A stretch of DNA of 12,116 nucleotides from Desulfobacteraceae bacterium (GCA_011048855.1 DSCZ01000152.1:1-12116); one strand, 5' to 3'; counted from the stretch's first letter, positions 1 to 6,516 are shown. Made by a program: numbers and translations. The notes: generated by a model not told the origin, from the sequence alone.

Positions 1-289
1 ATGGATCCGAGCGCAGGCGATCGTGGTCGTTGAGATCTTCATATCCCAGGGCAATGGCCATGATCCGCTGGCCCAGCAACTCACCTACACTGTGGTCGAT
101 GCGCCCCGGATCACGATGATCCGCAAAACATCGGGAAAACTGCTTGATAAATCCTCGAGCCCGCTCGATCTCAGCCAGAAGCAGACCTCCCGCATCCGAA
201 GTAATCGATCCACCCTTGAAATCCGCCGTGATTTTTTTGGTGCAAAGCCCTTGAAATAACACTCGCTGTGAATTACACTCTGTATGCAT
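1..289 (-). CDS. IS1380-family transposase, N-terminal 96 residues (truncated by window edge)
   Basis: Read on the minus strand from an ATG at 289-287, this encodes 96 residues and is still open at position 1. A Shine-Dalgarno AGGAG (300-296) lies six bases before the ATG. The N-terminus shows the IS1380 signature blocks in order: MHTECNSQ, a KITADFKGGSITSDAGGLLL-type stretch (residues 19-38), CFADHRDP (54-61), IDHSVGELLGQR (64-75) and ALGYEDLNDHDRLRSDP (80-96). IS1380 transposases are DDE enzymes of the IS4 superfamily that cut and join the ends of their element. The catalytic residues lie in the missing part, so activity cannot be judged. The family call is from recognition of the conserved blocks and is quite secure. 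Confidence 0.93.
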   Translation of the reverse strand, partial: MHTECNSQRVLFQGLCTKKITADFKGGSITSDAGGLLLAEIERARGFIKQFSRCFADHRDPGRIDHSVGELLGQRIMAIALGYEDLNDHDRLRSDP

Positions 290-321
290 CGGTTGCTCCT
301 GTTTGAGGCTTCAAGAACCCC

Positions 322-327
322 ATTATA
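322..327 (-). promoter_or_regulatory. extended -10 promoter of the IS1380 transposase
   Basis: On the minus strand the sequence TGTTATAAT gives a perfect TATAAT box (327-322) preceded by an extended -10 TGn. It lies 32 bases before the transposase start codon. No good -35 hexamer is present at 17 bp; GTGCAT at about 350-345 is the best candidate. Extended -10 promoters often do without a strong -35. Confidence 0.55.
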
Positions 328-390
328 ACAGGATAAAGCAGCCGATGCACCCCTTCCCCCCTTAAATCTAGTGAGAAATACGGGCTAGAG

Positions 391-1188
391 TTGGTTGAGT
401 TGTTGAAACTCAAACGCCGGATTCATGTCGGGTTCGCGGCAAGAGTAGACGGTTGGCGAACTGAACTGACTTCATTGCAACAAAAAATTTCGGAGAAAAG
501 ACGCAAAGCGATTGTTTTATCATTGTCCGCCGCCATTTTGTTTGTATTGTTGGCGGTCTTCTTTTTCGGCCTCCTGCCGGGAATCCGTTTCCGAAGTTCT
601 CTGAATGAGATTAAATCCACTCTTCAAAATTCACCATCCGATGCCCTGAAGATGATTGAAGGGCTTAAACGTGAGCATGATTCTTCGGAACTGGAGAAGA
701 TGCGCAAGCAGGCCTTGTTTCAGGTCAGAACGGCACAAGTCACGGAGATGCTGGAGCAGTCACGGAGTCTGGAACAGAAAAATGATTTCGGCGGAGCCCT
801 CGAAGTTTTCAGTGTCATCAAGCAGGATGTGTTTCCAGGTGCGGGCCTGCCGGAAGAGATCAGAAAAGCAGAAATGAAATTGAGACTCGCCACCCGCAGA
901 CATTACGTGGCACTGGCTCGAAACCAAAAGGATCCCGGAAGCAAGTATCTCTTTTATAGCCGGGCCCTGGATTTTCAGGCGGATTCAGCTGTTCAGCGGG
1001 AGGCAGATGAGTACGCCAACAGGAATTCCAGAGATATACTGTCATCCCTGGTCCGACAGGGCAACGAGGAGACGGATTGCAGCCGTGCCCGCTTCATTGT
1101 ATCTAAGGGAATGCAATTATCCGCAGCGCATCCGGGGGATGTTGAAACTGAGGGAAGAGGTTTACCGTCGCTGCCGATAATATTATAA
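391..1188 (+). CDS. membrane-anchored helical/TPR-like protein, probably 5'-truncated by IS1380 and frameshifted near the 3' end
   Basis: The frame is open from 337. The first usable start is a TTG at 391 with no Shine-Dalgarno, which suggests a 5'-truncated gene rather than a complete one. From 391 the product has 265 residues. It shows a basic cytoplasmic stretch, one strong hydrophobic segment (about residues 40-64) and a long helical region with TPR-like character (about 70-255), for example a block around SKYLFYSRALDF. The order soluble-TM-helical would fit the tail of a receptor-type protein such as a membrane Ser/Thr kinase whose N-terminal domain is lost, but no kinase motif is visible. 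Near the end, dropping one base from the G5 run at 1134-1138 gives the more natural ending MLKLREEVYRRCR with a stop at 1178-1180. The frame as it stands ends in a low-complexity tail. No known family recognised. Confidence 0.55.
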   Translation: MVELLKLKRRIHVGFAARVDGWRTELTSLQQKISEKRRKAIVLSLSAAILFVLLAVFFFGLLPGIRFRSSLNEIKSTLQNSPSDALKMIEGLKREHDSSELEKMRKQALFQVRTAQVTEMLEQSRSLEQKNDFGGALEVFSVIKQDVFPGAGLPEEIRKAEMKLRLATRRHYVALARNQKDPGSKYLFYSRALDFQADSAVQREADEYANRNSRDILSSLVRQGNEETDCSRARFIVSKGMQLSAAHPGDVETEGRGLPSLPIIL

Positions 1189-1532
1189 CCATTTGGGATG
1201 CGATACTTGCCTATTTATTTGCTTCGAGCGTTGCTACCTGGCCGATCCTGGGCCGTTTGCGGATATACTGGAAAGTCGAAATTGTAATCCATTCGGTCGA
1301 GGCCCTGAGCAAGCCAACCTGGCCACACTGTTTTATGATTCTGATAAAAGAGGCAAGCGGTTTTGTTCTTTGATCCATGTGAACAGTCGTAAGGAAGTTT
1401 AACCGAATCATGGATGATGCGGATCTTTATAAATGCTGGAATAATGCGCCTGGGCGGCGTGAATATGCCACCAGTTCGGATGGTTGGCGAGACGGGATTC
1501 GGTATGCCAGGTGCGATGTATCTGGGCCAGCA
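1189..1532. other. gene-free spacer upstream of the FHA regulator
   Basis: No convincing gene was found in this stretch. Plus-strand 1193-1402 and minus-strand 1215-1553 are open but have cysteine-, proline- and tryptophan-rich translations, no ribosome binding site and no recognisable motif. The stretch may hold decayed 3' sequence of the upstream gene. Its distal part holds a candidate activator-binding sequence (1479-1489) and leads into the sigma54 promoter at 1533. Confidence 0.5.
1479..1489 (+). promoter_or_regulatory. candidate upstream activator site GATGGTTGGCG (copy 1)
   Basis: This 11-mer occurs again at 3476-3486. Each copy lies upstream of one of the two sigma54 promoters in the window: 46 bp from the -24 GG here and 88 bp there. 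Sigma54 activators bind such upstream sites, often as inverted repeats. A partial inverted match (GCCAACC, 1313-1319) lies further upstream. Assignment to the FHA regulator is inference. Confidence 0.3.
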
Positions 1533-1550
1533 TTGGCAGCGAAATTGCTG
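1533..1550 (+). promoter_or_regulatory. sigma54 (-24/-12) promoter of the FHA regulator gene
   Basis: TTGGCAGCGAAATTGCTG matches the sigma54 consensus TGGCAC-N5-TTGCW. TGGCA and TTGCT are exact, and the -24 GG (1535-1536) and -12 GC (1547-1548) are separated by the required 10 bp. Transcription would start near 1560, about 35 bases before the ATG at 1595. The site lies downstream of the alternative TTG start at 1484, which argues for the 1595 start. A sigma54 promoter before a sigma54 activator suggests autoregulation. Confidence 0.7.
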
Positions 1551-1594
1551 CATTTTTATTTAATGAGTTTTATCCTAATTTAACCGACAAAAAA

Positions 1595-3418
1595 ATGCGA
1601 ACTACACATGCCGCTTTCTACTTTCTGTATATTCTGGATGGGGAAATAAAAAAGTTCCCTCTGAATAGGAGGGATGCTGTTACTCTCGGGCGCAGTTCCC
1701 AGTGCGACTGGAACGTGGACCTGAGTTTCATATCTCGAAGGCATGTACGTTTATGTCCACAAAATGATGGGGTTGAGATCGAGGACCTGGAAAGCACGAA
1801 TGGCACTTATATAAACGGCCGGAGAATCCGCCGGGCAAAAGTGCCGGTGGGCCATTCCTTTTTTATAAATTCCCTGGAATTCGTGCTGAAAATGGGTGAT
1901 GCCGATGATTTCGAGGTATCTGCGGATCTATCTGATGCTATCCGTTCGACCCGGCCCTCGTCTTCTGTTCCGAAAGGTAAGGATGATACCGAAGACACAG
2001 CCGGGGATGGACCCAGCTTCCTGGAACGGTTTTTAAGAGGTATTCTTGACCTCGGCCTCAAGGCTCATGCCAGGAATGATTTCTTTCTGGATCTGGGAAT
2101 TTATCTGAATGTGGTTTTCGTACGCCTGCAAGGTACCATATATTTCTACGAGGAACGTGGTGATTCCCGGGAATTGTTGTTGAACCAGATCTTCGATGAG
2201 AATCAGTCATCCGTGGTTGAGGATGACGAACCTCCAGAGTGGGCGTTTGCCGGGAATGTAGAGGATCGAGATTTTAAAAGTGGTATTGTCAACTCGTTCC
2301 GAACGGGATCGGATACGCAAACGGTCTGTGTTTTTATCTCGCGGAAAAAATTACCGGATCAGTATCGCTGCTTTCTGACATTGATGGTGGAAACCATCGG
2401 GATTATTCTCAAAATACTGTCCGAAAGTCCGCCGAAGGTGGAAGGTGGGTTACTGGCAGATTCTGTTGTGCAGGCCCGTGGTGCCATTATCACGGCGGAC
2501 CGGGAGATGAATCGCTTGATTCGCAAAGCGCGCAAATTGGGGCGAAGTGATGTGTTTATTCTGATTGAAGGAGAATCCGGTACAGGTAAAGAGTTGTTCG
2601 CCCGGGAGATTCACGAGGCATCCAAGCAGAAATCTGGAGAGTTCGTGGCTTTGAATTGCGCAGCCATCCCGGAAGACCTGTTGGAAGTGGAGTTGTTTGG
2701 ATGTGAGAAAGGAGCGTTTACCGGGGCCGATAAGCGTCGAATCGGCAAACTCGAACTGGCATCGGGGGGAACGTTGTTCCTGGACGAAGTAGGGGAGATG
2801 TCCGCCCGGTTACAGGCCAAGATGCTGCGTTCGATTCAGGAAAGCGCTTTCTATCGCTTGGGCGGCAATGAACTGGTCAAAGTGGATTTAAGGATCGTAG
2901 CCGCAACCAATAAGAAACTTTCAGAAATGGTATCCAAAGGGTCTTTTCGCGAAGATCTTTATTACCGGTTGGTCCACGTGGAATTTAACGTGCCTCCATT
3001 GCGGGAAAGGCGGCCGGACATCAACCGCCTGGTGCGTCATTTCGCGAAGTGCGAAATGGAGCGCTCAGGCAAAAAAATCCGGGGGTTTTCTGTAAAGGTG
3101 TTGAACGTATTTAATGAATATGACTGGCCGGGAAACGTGAGGGAATTGGAGAATGAAGTTATTAAATTGATTCACCTCGCGGATGACAACGGTGTGATCG
3201 GATTTGATTTGTTGTCTCCCCGGATTCGAATGTTCAGTACGGAGATGGCGCAAACGTTAAAAATCCCCAACATCAAGGGCCGAATCCAGGAGTTCGAGAA
3301 AGACAACATTATTCGAACCCTGCAGAAAAACAAAAACAACAAGGCCCAGACTGCCCGGGACCTGGGCATCAGTTACAATACGCTTTTCAAAAAGCTTCGC
3401 AAGTATGGAATCCAGTAA
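1595..3418 (+). CDS. FHA-domain sigma54-dependent transcriptional activator (FHA-GAF-like-AAA+-Fis)
   Basis: This 607-residue bacterial enhancer-binding protein activates RNA polymerase with sigma54 by ATP hydrolysis. An FHA domain (about 11-98) carries the phosphothreonine-binding signature GRS (32-34), S47, RRH (48-50) and STNGTYING (67-75). The acidic Ser/Thr-rich linker at 105-140 could itself be phosphorylated. A GAF-like region spans about 141-277. The AAA+ domain (about 300-530) has Walker A GESGTGKE (326-333), an intact sigma54-contacting GAFTGA loop (373-378), Walker B GGTLFLDE (391-398), the arginine-finger region FREDLYYRL (451-459) and the sensor II motif WPGNVRELEN (511-520). A Fis-type helix-turn-helix closes the protein (about 565-607). 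The ATG at 1595 is preferred over the TTG at 1484 because the sigma54 promoter lies between them; no clear Shine-Dalgarno is visible. FHA activators of this kind are known from Myxococcus. The kinase gene downstream is the obvious candidate source of the phospho-signal (inference). Confidence 0.95.
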   Translation: MRTTHAAFYFLYILDGEIKKFPLNRRDAVTLGRSSQCDWNVDLSFISRRHVRLCPQNDGVEIEDLESTNGTYINGRRIRRAKVPVGHSFFINSLEFVLKMGDADDFEVSADLSDAIRSTRPSSSVPKGKDDTEDTAGDGPSFLERFLRGILDLGLKAHARNDFFLDLGIYLNVVFVRLQGTIYFYEERGDSRELLLNQIFDENQSSVVEDDEPPEWAFAGNVEDRDFKSGIVNSFRTGSDTQTVCVFISRKKLPDQYRCFLTLMVETIGIILKILSESPPKVEGGLLADSVVQARGAIITADREMNRLIRKARKLGRSDVFILIEGESGTGKELFAREIHEASKQKSGEFVALNCAAIPEDLLEVELFGCEKGAFTGADKRRIGKLELASGGTLFLDEVGEMSARLQAKMLRSIQESAFYRLGGNELVKVDLRIVAATNKKLSEMVSKGSFREDLYYRLVHVEFNVPPLRERRPDINRLVRHFAKCEMERSGKKIRGFSVKVLNVFNEYDWPGNVRELENEVIKLIHLADDNGVIGFDLLSPRIRMFSTEMAQTLKIPNIKGRIQEFEKDNIIRTLQKNKNNKAQTARDLGISYNTLFKKLRKYGIQ

Positions 3419-3440
3419 TACTCAACCCGGCCAAAACCAT

Positions 3441-3461
3441 CACCCTCTCGAGATGGGGGTG
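3441..3461 (+). terminator. possible weak terminator hairpin after the FHA regulator
   Basis: The stretch CACCCTC...GGGGGTG can form a 7-bp stem (one G-T pair) around a 7-base loop containing TCGAGA. It is followed by a short T4 run at 3469-3472 after a gap. It lies 22 bases after the stop of the regulator gene. The stem is modest and the T tract poor, so termination here is uncertain. Confidence 0.3.
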
Positions 3462-3475
3462 TGTAACCTTTTGGA

Positions 3476-3486
3476 GATGGTTGGCG
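3476..3486 (+). promoter_or_regulatory. candidate upstream activator site GATGGTTGGCG (copy 2)
   Basis: This is the second copy of the 11-mer at 1479-1489, 88 bp upstream of the -24 element of the operon promoter. An inverted partial copy CCAAAACCATC (3431-3441; reverse complement begins GATGGTT) lies 34 bp before it. The two form an inverted pair, as expected for a dimeric Fis-type HTH. Protein binding is not shown by sequence alone. Confidence 0.35.
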
Positions 3487-3571
3487 CTTCCTCACGCTTA
3501 GTTTTTAGAAGAAAAAACGCAATTACCTGCAATAGAGGTGGTTTTGAGAGAAAGTCTCTTTCCTTTTGAAG

Positions 3572-3588
3572 TTGGCATCTCGTATGCT
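3572..3588 (+). promoter_or_regulatory. sigma54 (-24/-12) promoter of the secreted-protein/kinase operon
   Basis: TTGGCATCTCGTATGCT has the invariant GG (3574-3575) and GC (3586-3587) exactly 10 bp apart, with TGGCA and TGCT conserved. The expected start of transcription is near 3599, leaving a leader of about 22 bases with a strong ribosome binding site before the ATG at 3621. A small AGAGA/TCTCT inverted repeat (3547-3559) lies just upstream. Confidence 0.7.
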
Positions 3589-3609
3589 AGGGTTTGTTGT
3601 TAATTCCAC

Positions 3610-3616
3610 AAGGAGG
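3610..3616 (+). promoter_or_regulatory. strong ribosome binding site of the first operon gene
   Basis: AAGGAGG lies four bases before the ATG at 3621 and fixes that start, in preference to the in-frame TTG codons at 3594 and 3597. The latter also fall at or upstream of the predicted start of transcription. It is among the best Shine-Dalgarno sequences in the window, in line with high expression of this gene. Confidence 0.75.
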
Positions 3617-3620
3617 CATT

Positions 3621-4064
3621 ATGAAGTTTAAAAGTTTTCGAGTTTTAAGTGTATTGGTTGCCATGACTTGTATGCTGGCGTTTTCGGGCGTGTCTTTTGC
3701 CCAGACCGGACCTGATGTAGATACCTTGATGCCCTTTAACGGCACTATTGGCAACTCTGTAGGTCAGTACAAGAAAGTCAACACGAAAACGGATGAAGTC
3801 TGGGATTTCTTTACCAAGGCAAAGTATACGCGTGAAATTATGACCCTGCGGAAAATCATTCAGACAGAAAAGATCATTCCCCAAACAACAGTACCGGAAA
3901 AACTTGATGGCAACGAATACTTTGTTGTAAAAGAAAAATGGGAAAAGCCCTACGAAGAAAAGATTACTAAGTATAAGCCCCAAGAAAAACTATTCCGTGT
4001 AACCATTGACGAGGCGCCCGGGGAAAAGGTGTGGCGTTACATGAAAAAAGGCGCTGGTAAGTAA
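3621..4064 (+). CDS. small secreted protein of unknown function, first gene of the sigma54 operon
   Basis: The product has 147 residues. A signal peptide is clear: basic MKFKSFR, hydrophobic core, cleavage expected after VSFA (about residue 27), leaving a mature protein of about 120 residues. The mature part is rich in lysine and aromatic residues, with KEKWEKP and KYKPQEKLFRVT near the C-terminus. It has no cysteine, no membrane segment and no motif I recognise. It follows a sigma54 promoter, has a near-perfect ribosome binding site and is followed directly by a strong terminator. The transcription unit therefore favours this product over the downstream genes. A periplasmic or extracellular effector or ligand made in large amounts would fit, but this is inference. 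The function is unknown. Confidence 0.85.
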   Translation: MKFKSFRVLSVLVAMTCMLAFSGVSFAQTGPDVDTLMPFNGTIGNSVGQYKKVNTKTDEVWDFFTKAKYTREIMTLRKIIQTEKIIPQTTVPEKLDGNEYFVVKEKWEKPYEEKITKYKPQEKLFRVTIDEAPGEKVWRYMKKGAGK

Positions 4065-4076
4065 ATCGAGATCAAT

Positions 4077-4116
4077 AAATGGTGAGTTGGTTTGCGCCAA
4101 CTCACCATTTTTTTTT
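4077..4116 (+). terminator. strong intrinsic terminator/attenuator inside the operon
   Basis: A perfect 14-bp inverted repeat (4077-4090 with 4097-4110, arms AAATGGTGAGTTGG and CCAACTCACCATTT) encloses the six-base loop TTTGCG. It runs into nine T residues (4108-4116). It lies 12 bases after the stop of the first gene, and the T tract is followed at once by GGAGG and the ATG (4126) of the second gene. No promoter is visible between. The downstream genes therefore probably depend on read-through, giving an expression ratio skewed towards the first gene. The RNA stem could alternatively act as a processing and stability element. Confidence 0.85.
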
Positions 4117-4125
4117 GGAGGATCC

Positions 4126-5286
4126 ATGAAAAGAGCCTTAAGTTTCCTGCTGGTTGGTTTGTTTACTTGCGTCATGATGTCTCAGGACATAATCAGGATT
4201 GACCCGTCACTTTCCATTACACTGTTACCGGAATGGGAAAAGTTACCCAATGAACGTGGAACTGAAATTTTGAGGAATGAAGGCATTTTTGCCGAATCCT
4301 ATTTATATGCGAAACATTCTACCATAGAGAATTTTTACTTTATTGTATCCAAAGCACAGCCGGACATGATGTTTTCAGAGGCATTTTTAGAACAAAACCG
4401 TCTCAAACGTGCAAGAACTCATTATAATTTGGACCCAAAATGGGGGGAAGCTAAGGTTGTAAACAATGTTTTTGGTTCAAATAGCGCCGTGATTACGCTG
4501 GGACTGTCAAAAGAGAAAACCAGCCAACAATTTCCTGCTTTTACAGTGGGAGTCTGGGTGGACTTCGTAAGACCGTATTTTAATAAGAAAGACAATAAGG
4601 CAGAGATTAATTACTACGAAATTTATTATAGAATCCCTTCCAACCAATGGGACAAACTTCAAGGTAAGCCAGGTGAAGGTGAGTTTCTAAAAAAATACAT
4701 TAAACAAATCATCCATTTTGAACCAACAGGTTTGGTTCCAATCACATCGGGAGTGTATAACGCAATGGAATGGATGGAGAAGAATGGCTTTGTCGTTAAT
4801 TTAAAAGAAAGCCAACCTGCCGTTGAAGATAAAGCGGCAAAACCAAAGCCCGCGGAAGTCGCCGTATTTGAAAGCATTTCCATGGATGGAAACAAAGTTA
4901 GGGAATATTTCGAGGACACTCTGAAGAAAGCGTTTTTTCACTCTAATGAATCACCATTGATTTTCATGCCCGGGCATCGTATCCGCGTGCTTAGTGGCCG
5001 GGTGAAATCTGATTCTTCTATGGATTTTAAAGCGGCTGAAGCTTATTTTGAAAATGGGAACATGGTGGTTAAGGATGCAGAGAAAAACATTGCAAGTGTT
5101 CGCCTTGATTCCATCAATCCCAGCTCAATCAAAGCAAAACGCAAGGCGCGTTTGAGTATTTCGGGAAAGGAATCCAAGACCGGGAAAGAAATCCAATTGG
5201 ACCTGGTGATAGACTGGGAACATGAAGTCTCGCAATGGATCAAGCGACAAAAAAGAAGTACTCCGGCACTGGAAAAGCAAAAATAG
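4126..5286 (+). CDS. secreted or periplasmic protein of unknown function
   Basis: The product has 386 residues and starts at an ATG preceded by GGAGG (4117-4121). The in-frame TTG at 4087 lies inside the terminator stem and is not credible. The N-terminus (MKRALSFLLVGLFTCVMM) is a probable signal sequence of about 18-20 residues, without a canonical AxA site. The rest is soluble and mixed alpha/beta. A Lys/Pro/Ala-rich linker (VEDKAAKPKPAEVAVFE, about 235-251) separates an N-terminal part (about 20-230) from a C-terminal domain (about 250-375) with regular charged strands. It has no motif I recognise. The neighbouring genes place it in the periplasmic part of a kinase signalling operon. It ends 18 bases before the kinase gene. 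Confidence 0.85.
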   Translation: MKRALSFLLVGLFTCVMMSQDIIRIDPSLSITLLPEWEKLPNERGTEILRNEGIFAESYLYAKHSTIENFYFIVSKAQPDMMFSEAFLEQNRLKRARTHYNLDPKWGEAKVVNNVFGSNSAVITLGLSKEKTSQQFPAFTVGVWVDFVRPYFNKKDNKAEINYYEIYYRIPSNQWDKLQGKPGEGEFLKKYIKQIIHFEPTGLVPITSGVYNAMEWMEKNGFVVNLKESQPAVEDKAAKPKPAEVAVFESISMDGNKVREYFEDTLKKAFFHSNESPLIFMPGHRIRVLSGRVKSDSSMDFKAAEAYFENGNMVVKDAEKNIASVRLDSINPSSIKAKRKARLSISGKESKTGKEIQLDLVIDWEHEVSQWIKRQKRSTPALEKQK

Positions 5287-5304
5287 TCTTTTTTTGGAGA
5301 AAAA

Positions 5305-6498
5305 GTGCGCAACAGCGTCTGCATGGGCATCATGCAGGCCCTGTTGTGTAGTGCGATCCTGGTTTTTGGTGCGGATCAGCCGCAGGTCCCATTGTTGATT
5401 GAATCATCCCCGGATGCGGACGTTATCCTGGAAGGACGGTTGAGTGGCAAGACTGATTCGGCTGGATTCTTTCTGACAAGGGTTTCACCAGGGTCTCACA
5501 GGGTCAGGGTACAGAAAAGCGGGTTTTATGCGGCCGAAAGAAGCGTTTTCGTGTATGACCTTTCAACGCGGGTTCGGATTATCCTTACGGAAAAGCCTTT
5601 AAGCAAGACATGGGCTATTTTGGCCGGCTCGCTATTGCTCCTGATTGTCATCGCTCTGATTATATGGATTCGACATTTACGTGCCAATTATATAGGTCAA
5701 TTTAAAGTAATCCGGGAGATTGGCAGGGGAGGGGTGGCCAGTGTGTACATGGCGAAATCACGAAAACATACCTTGCCATTGGCTTTAAAGGTCATGCATG
5801 ATTCACTGGCTGATGACAAGGACTTGGTTGAAAAGTTTTCCCGGGAGGGGAAGGTTTTGTCTTTGGTCCAGAAGAACTGTCCAGGATCAGGGCTTGCCAA
5901 AATATTTGAATATGGTCATACCAACGGTTCTGTAAAAAGGCATTATATCGCAATGGAGTATGTCGAGGGAGAGACATTGTTGGAACAATTGAAACGAAAA
6001 GGGGCATTGGAAAGAAGTTATGTCCTGAAAGTTATTTATTCATTGGCTGCGACACTTTCATGTTGTCACCGTTCCGGGGTATTCCATCGAGATTTGTCAC
6101 CCGATAATATCATTATTCAAACGGAATCCGGAACACCGATATTGATCGATTTTGGTATTGCCAAGAACGCGAATACCAGCTATCGGACCCTCGATGGCTC
6201 CATTGCCGGGAAGCCGGCATATATGTCGCCGGAACAATGCCAGGGGTATGAAATAAGTTCTGCTTCGGATGTGTATGCCTTGGGGATTCTTTTTTATTGT
6301 TTATTGGAGGGGGGGCCTCCTTTCACTGGATGCAACCCAGTTGAAGTGATTTATTCTCAAGTTAACAAACCTTTCCCGAAATTGTCCAATGCTCAATACA
6401 AAACTTTGAACCTGTTGATTGCCAGTATGACCGTAAAGGATCCGGAAAAGAGAATATCCATGGAAGAGTTGATTAAACAGATCGGTATGATGTCATAA
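5305..6498 (+). CDS. receptor-type Ser/Thr protein kinase with periplasmic PEGA-like domain
   Basis: The product has 397 residues and starts at GTG, preceded by GGAGA four bases upstream. Order: signal/anchor segment (about 1-22), a PEGA-like beta domain (about 27-97, with the typical GSHRVRVQKSGF turn), one transmembrane helix (about 102-122), then a Hanks-type kinase domain (about 130-397). Kinase motifs are the glycine loop GRGGVASVY (140-148), the ATP-site lysine K162, the helix C glutamate E181, HRDLSPDN (261-268, catalytic D263), DFG (282-284), MSPE (307-310) and DVYALG (322-327). The loop has Ser where HRDLKPEN has Lys; similar loops (HRDxSPxN) are frequent in bacterial kinases, so activity is expected. 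The topology is the reverse of PknB, whose kinase is N-terminal and sensor C-terminal. Its probable partner is the FHA regulator encoded upstream (inference). It follows the previous gene by 18 bases. Confidence 0.93.
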   Translation: MRNSVCMGIMQALLCSAILVFGADQPQVPLLIESSPDADVILEGRLSGKTDSAGFFLTRVSPGSHRVRVQKSGFYAAERSVFVYDLSTRVRIILTEKPLSKTWAILAGSLLLLIVIALIIWIRHLRANYIGQFKVIREIGRGGVASVYMAKSRKHTLPLALKVMHDSLADDKDLVEKFSREGKVLSLVQKNCPGSGLAKIFEYGHTNGSVKRHYIAMEYVEGETLLEQLKRKGALERSYVLKVIYSLAATLSCCHRSGVFHRDLSPDNIIIQTESGTPILIDFGIAKNANTSYRTLDGSIAGKPAYMSPEQCQGYEISSASDVYALGILFYCLLEGGPPFTGCNPVEVIYSQVNKPFPKLSNAQYKTLNLLIASMTVKDPEKRISMEELIKQIGMMS

Positions 6499-6516
6499 GG
6501 TTTGAAGGTTATATGA

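Larger units (their letters stand above)
1..388 (-). mobile_element. IS1380-family insertion sequence, partial (5' end of element)
   Basis: The left edge of the window cuts through an insertion sequence. Its transposase gene starts at 289 on the minus strand and continues beyond position 1. Between 290 and about 388 lie the leader, a promoter and presumably the terminal inverted repeat. The outer boundary is not proven, because the other end is outside the window and the repeats cannot be compared. I place it between about 361 and 388, since the coding frame of the neighbouring plus-strand gene becomes plausible only from about 389 on. Family membership rests on the transposase N-terminus. 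The element seems to have removed or displaced the 5' part of the gene that begins at 391. Confidence 0.6.

Noticed and set aside
23..259. Plus-strand open frame of 78 codons
   Set aside because: It is the shadow of the IS1380 transposase on the minus strand, whose translation shows clear family motifs.
1215..1553. Minus-strand open frame of 112 codons and plus-strand frame 1193-1402
   Set aside because: No ribosome binding site, no motif, unusual composition. The minus frame also overlaps the sigma54 promoter of the regulator.
3480..3500. Second sigma54-like sequence TTGGCGCTTCCTCACGCTT in the operon spacer
   Set aside because: The GG and GC are 11 bp apart instead of 10, and the site at 3572-3588 has correct spacing and position.
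3645..3983. Minus-strand open frame of 112 codons opposite the first operon gene
   Set aside because: The plus strand has a signal peptide, a strong ribosome binding site and a promoter. The opposite frame has none.
5305..6498. Kinase considered catalytically dead because of Ser in HRDLSPDN
   Set aside because: The ATP lysine, catalytic Asp and DFG are all present, and Ser at this position is common in bacterial kinases.
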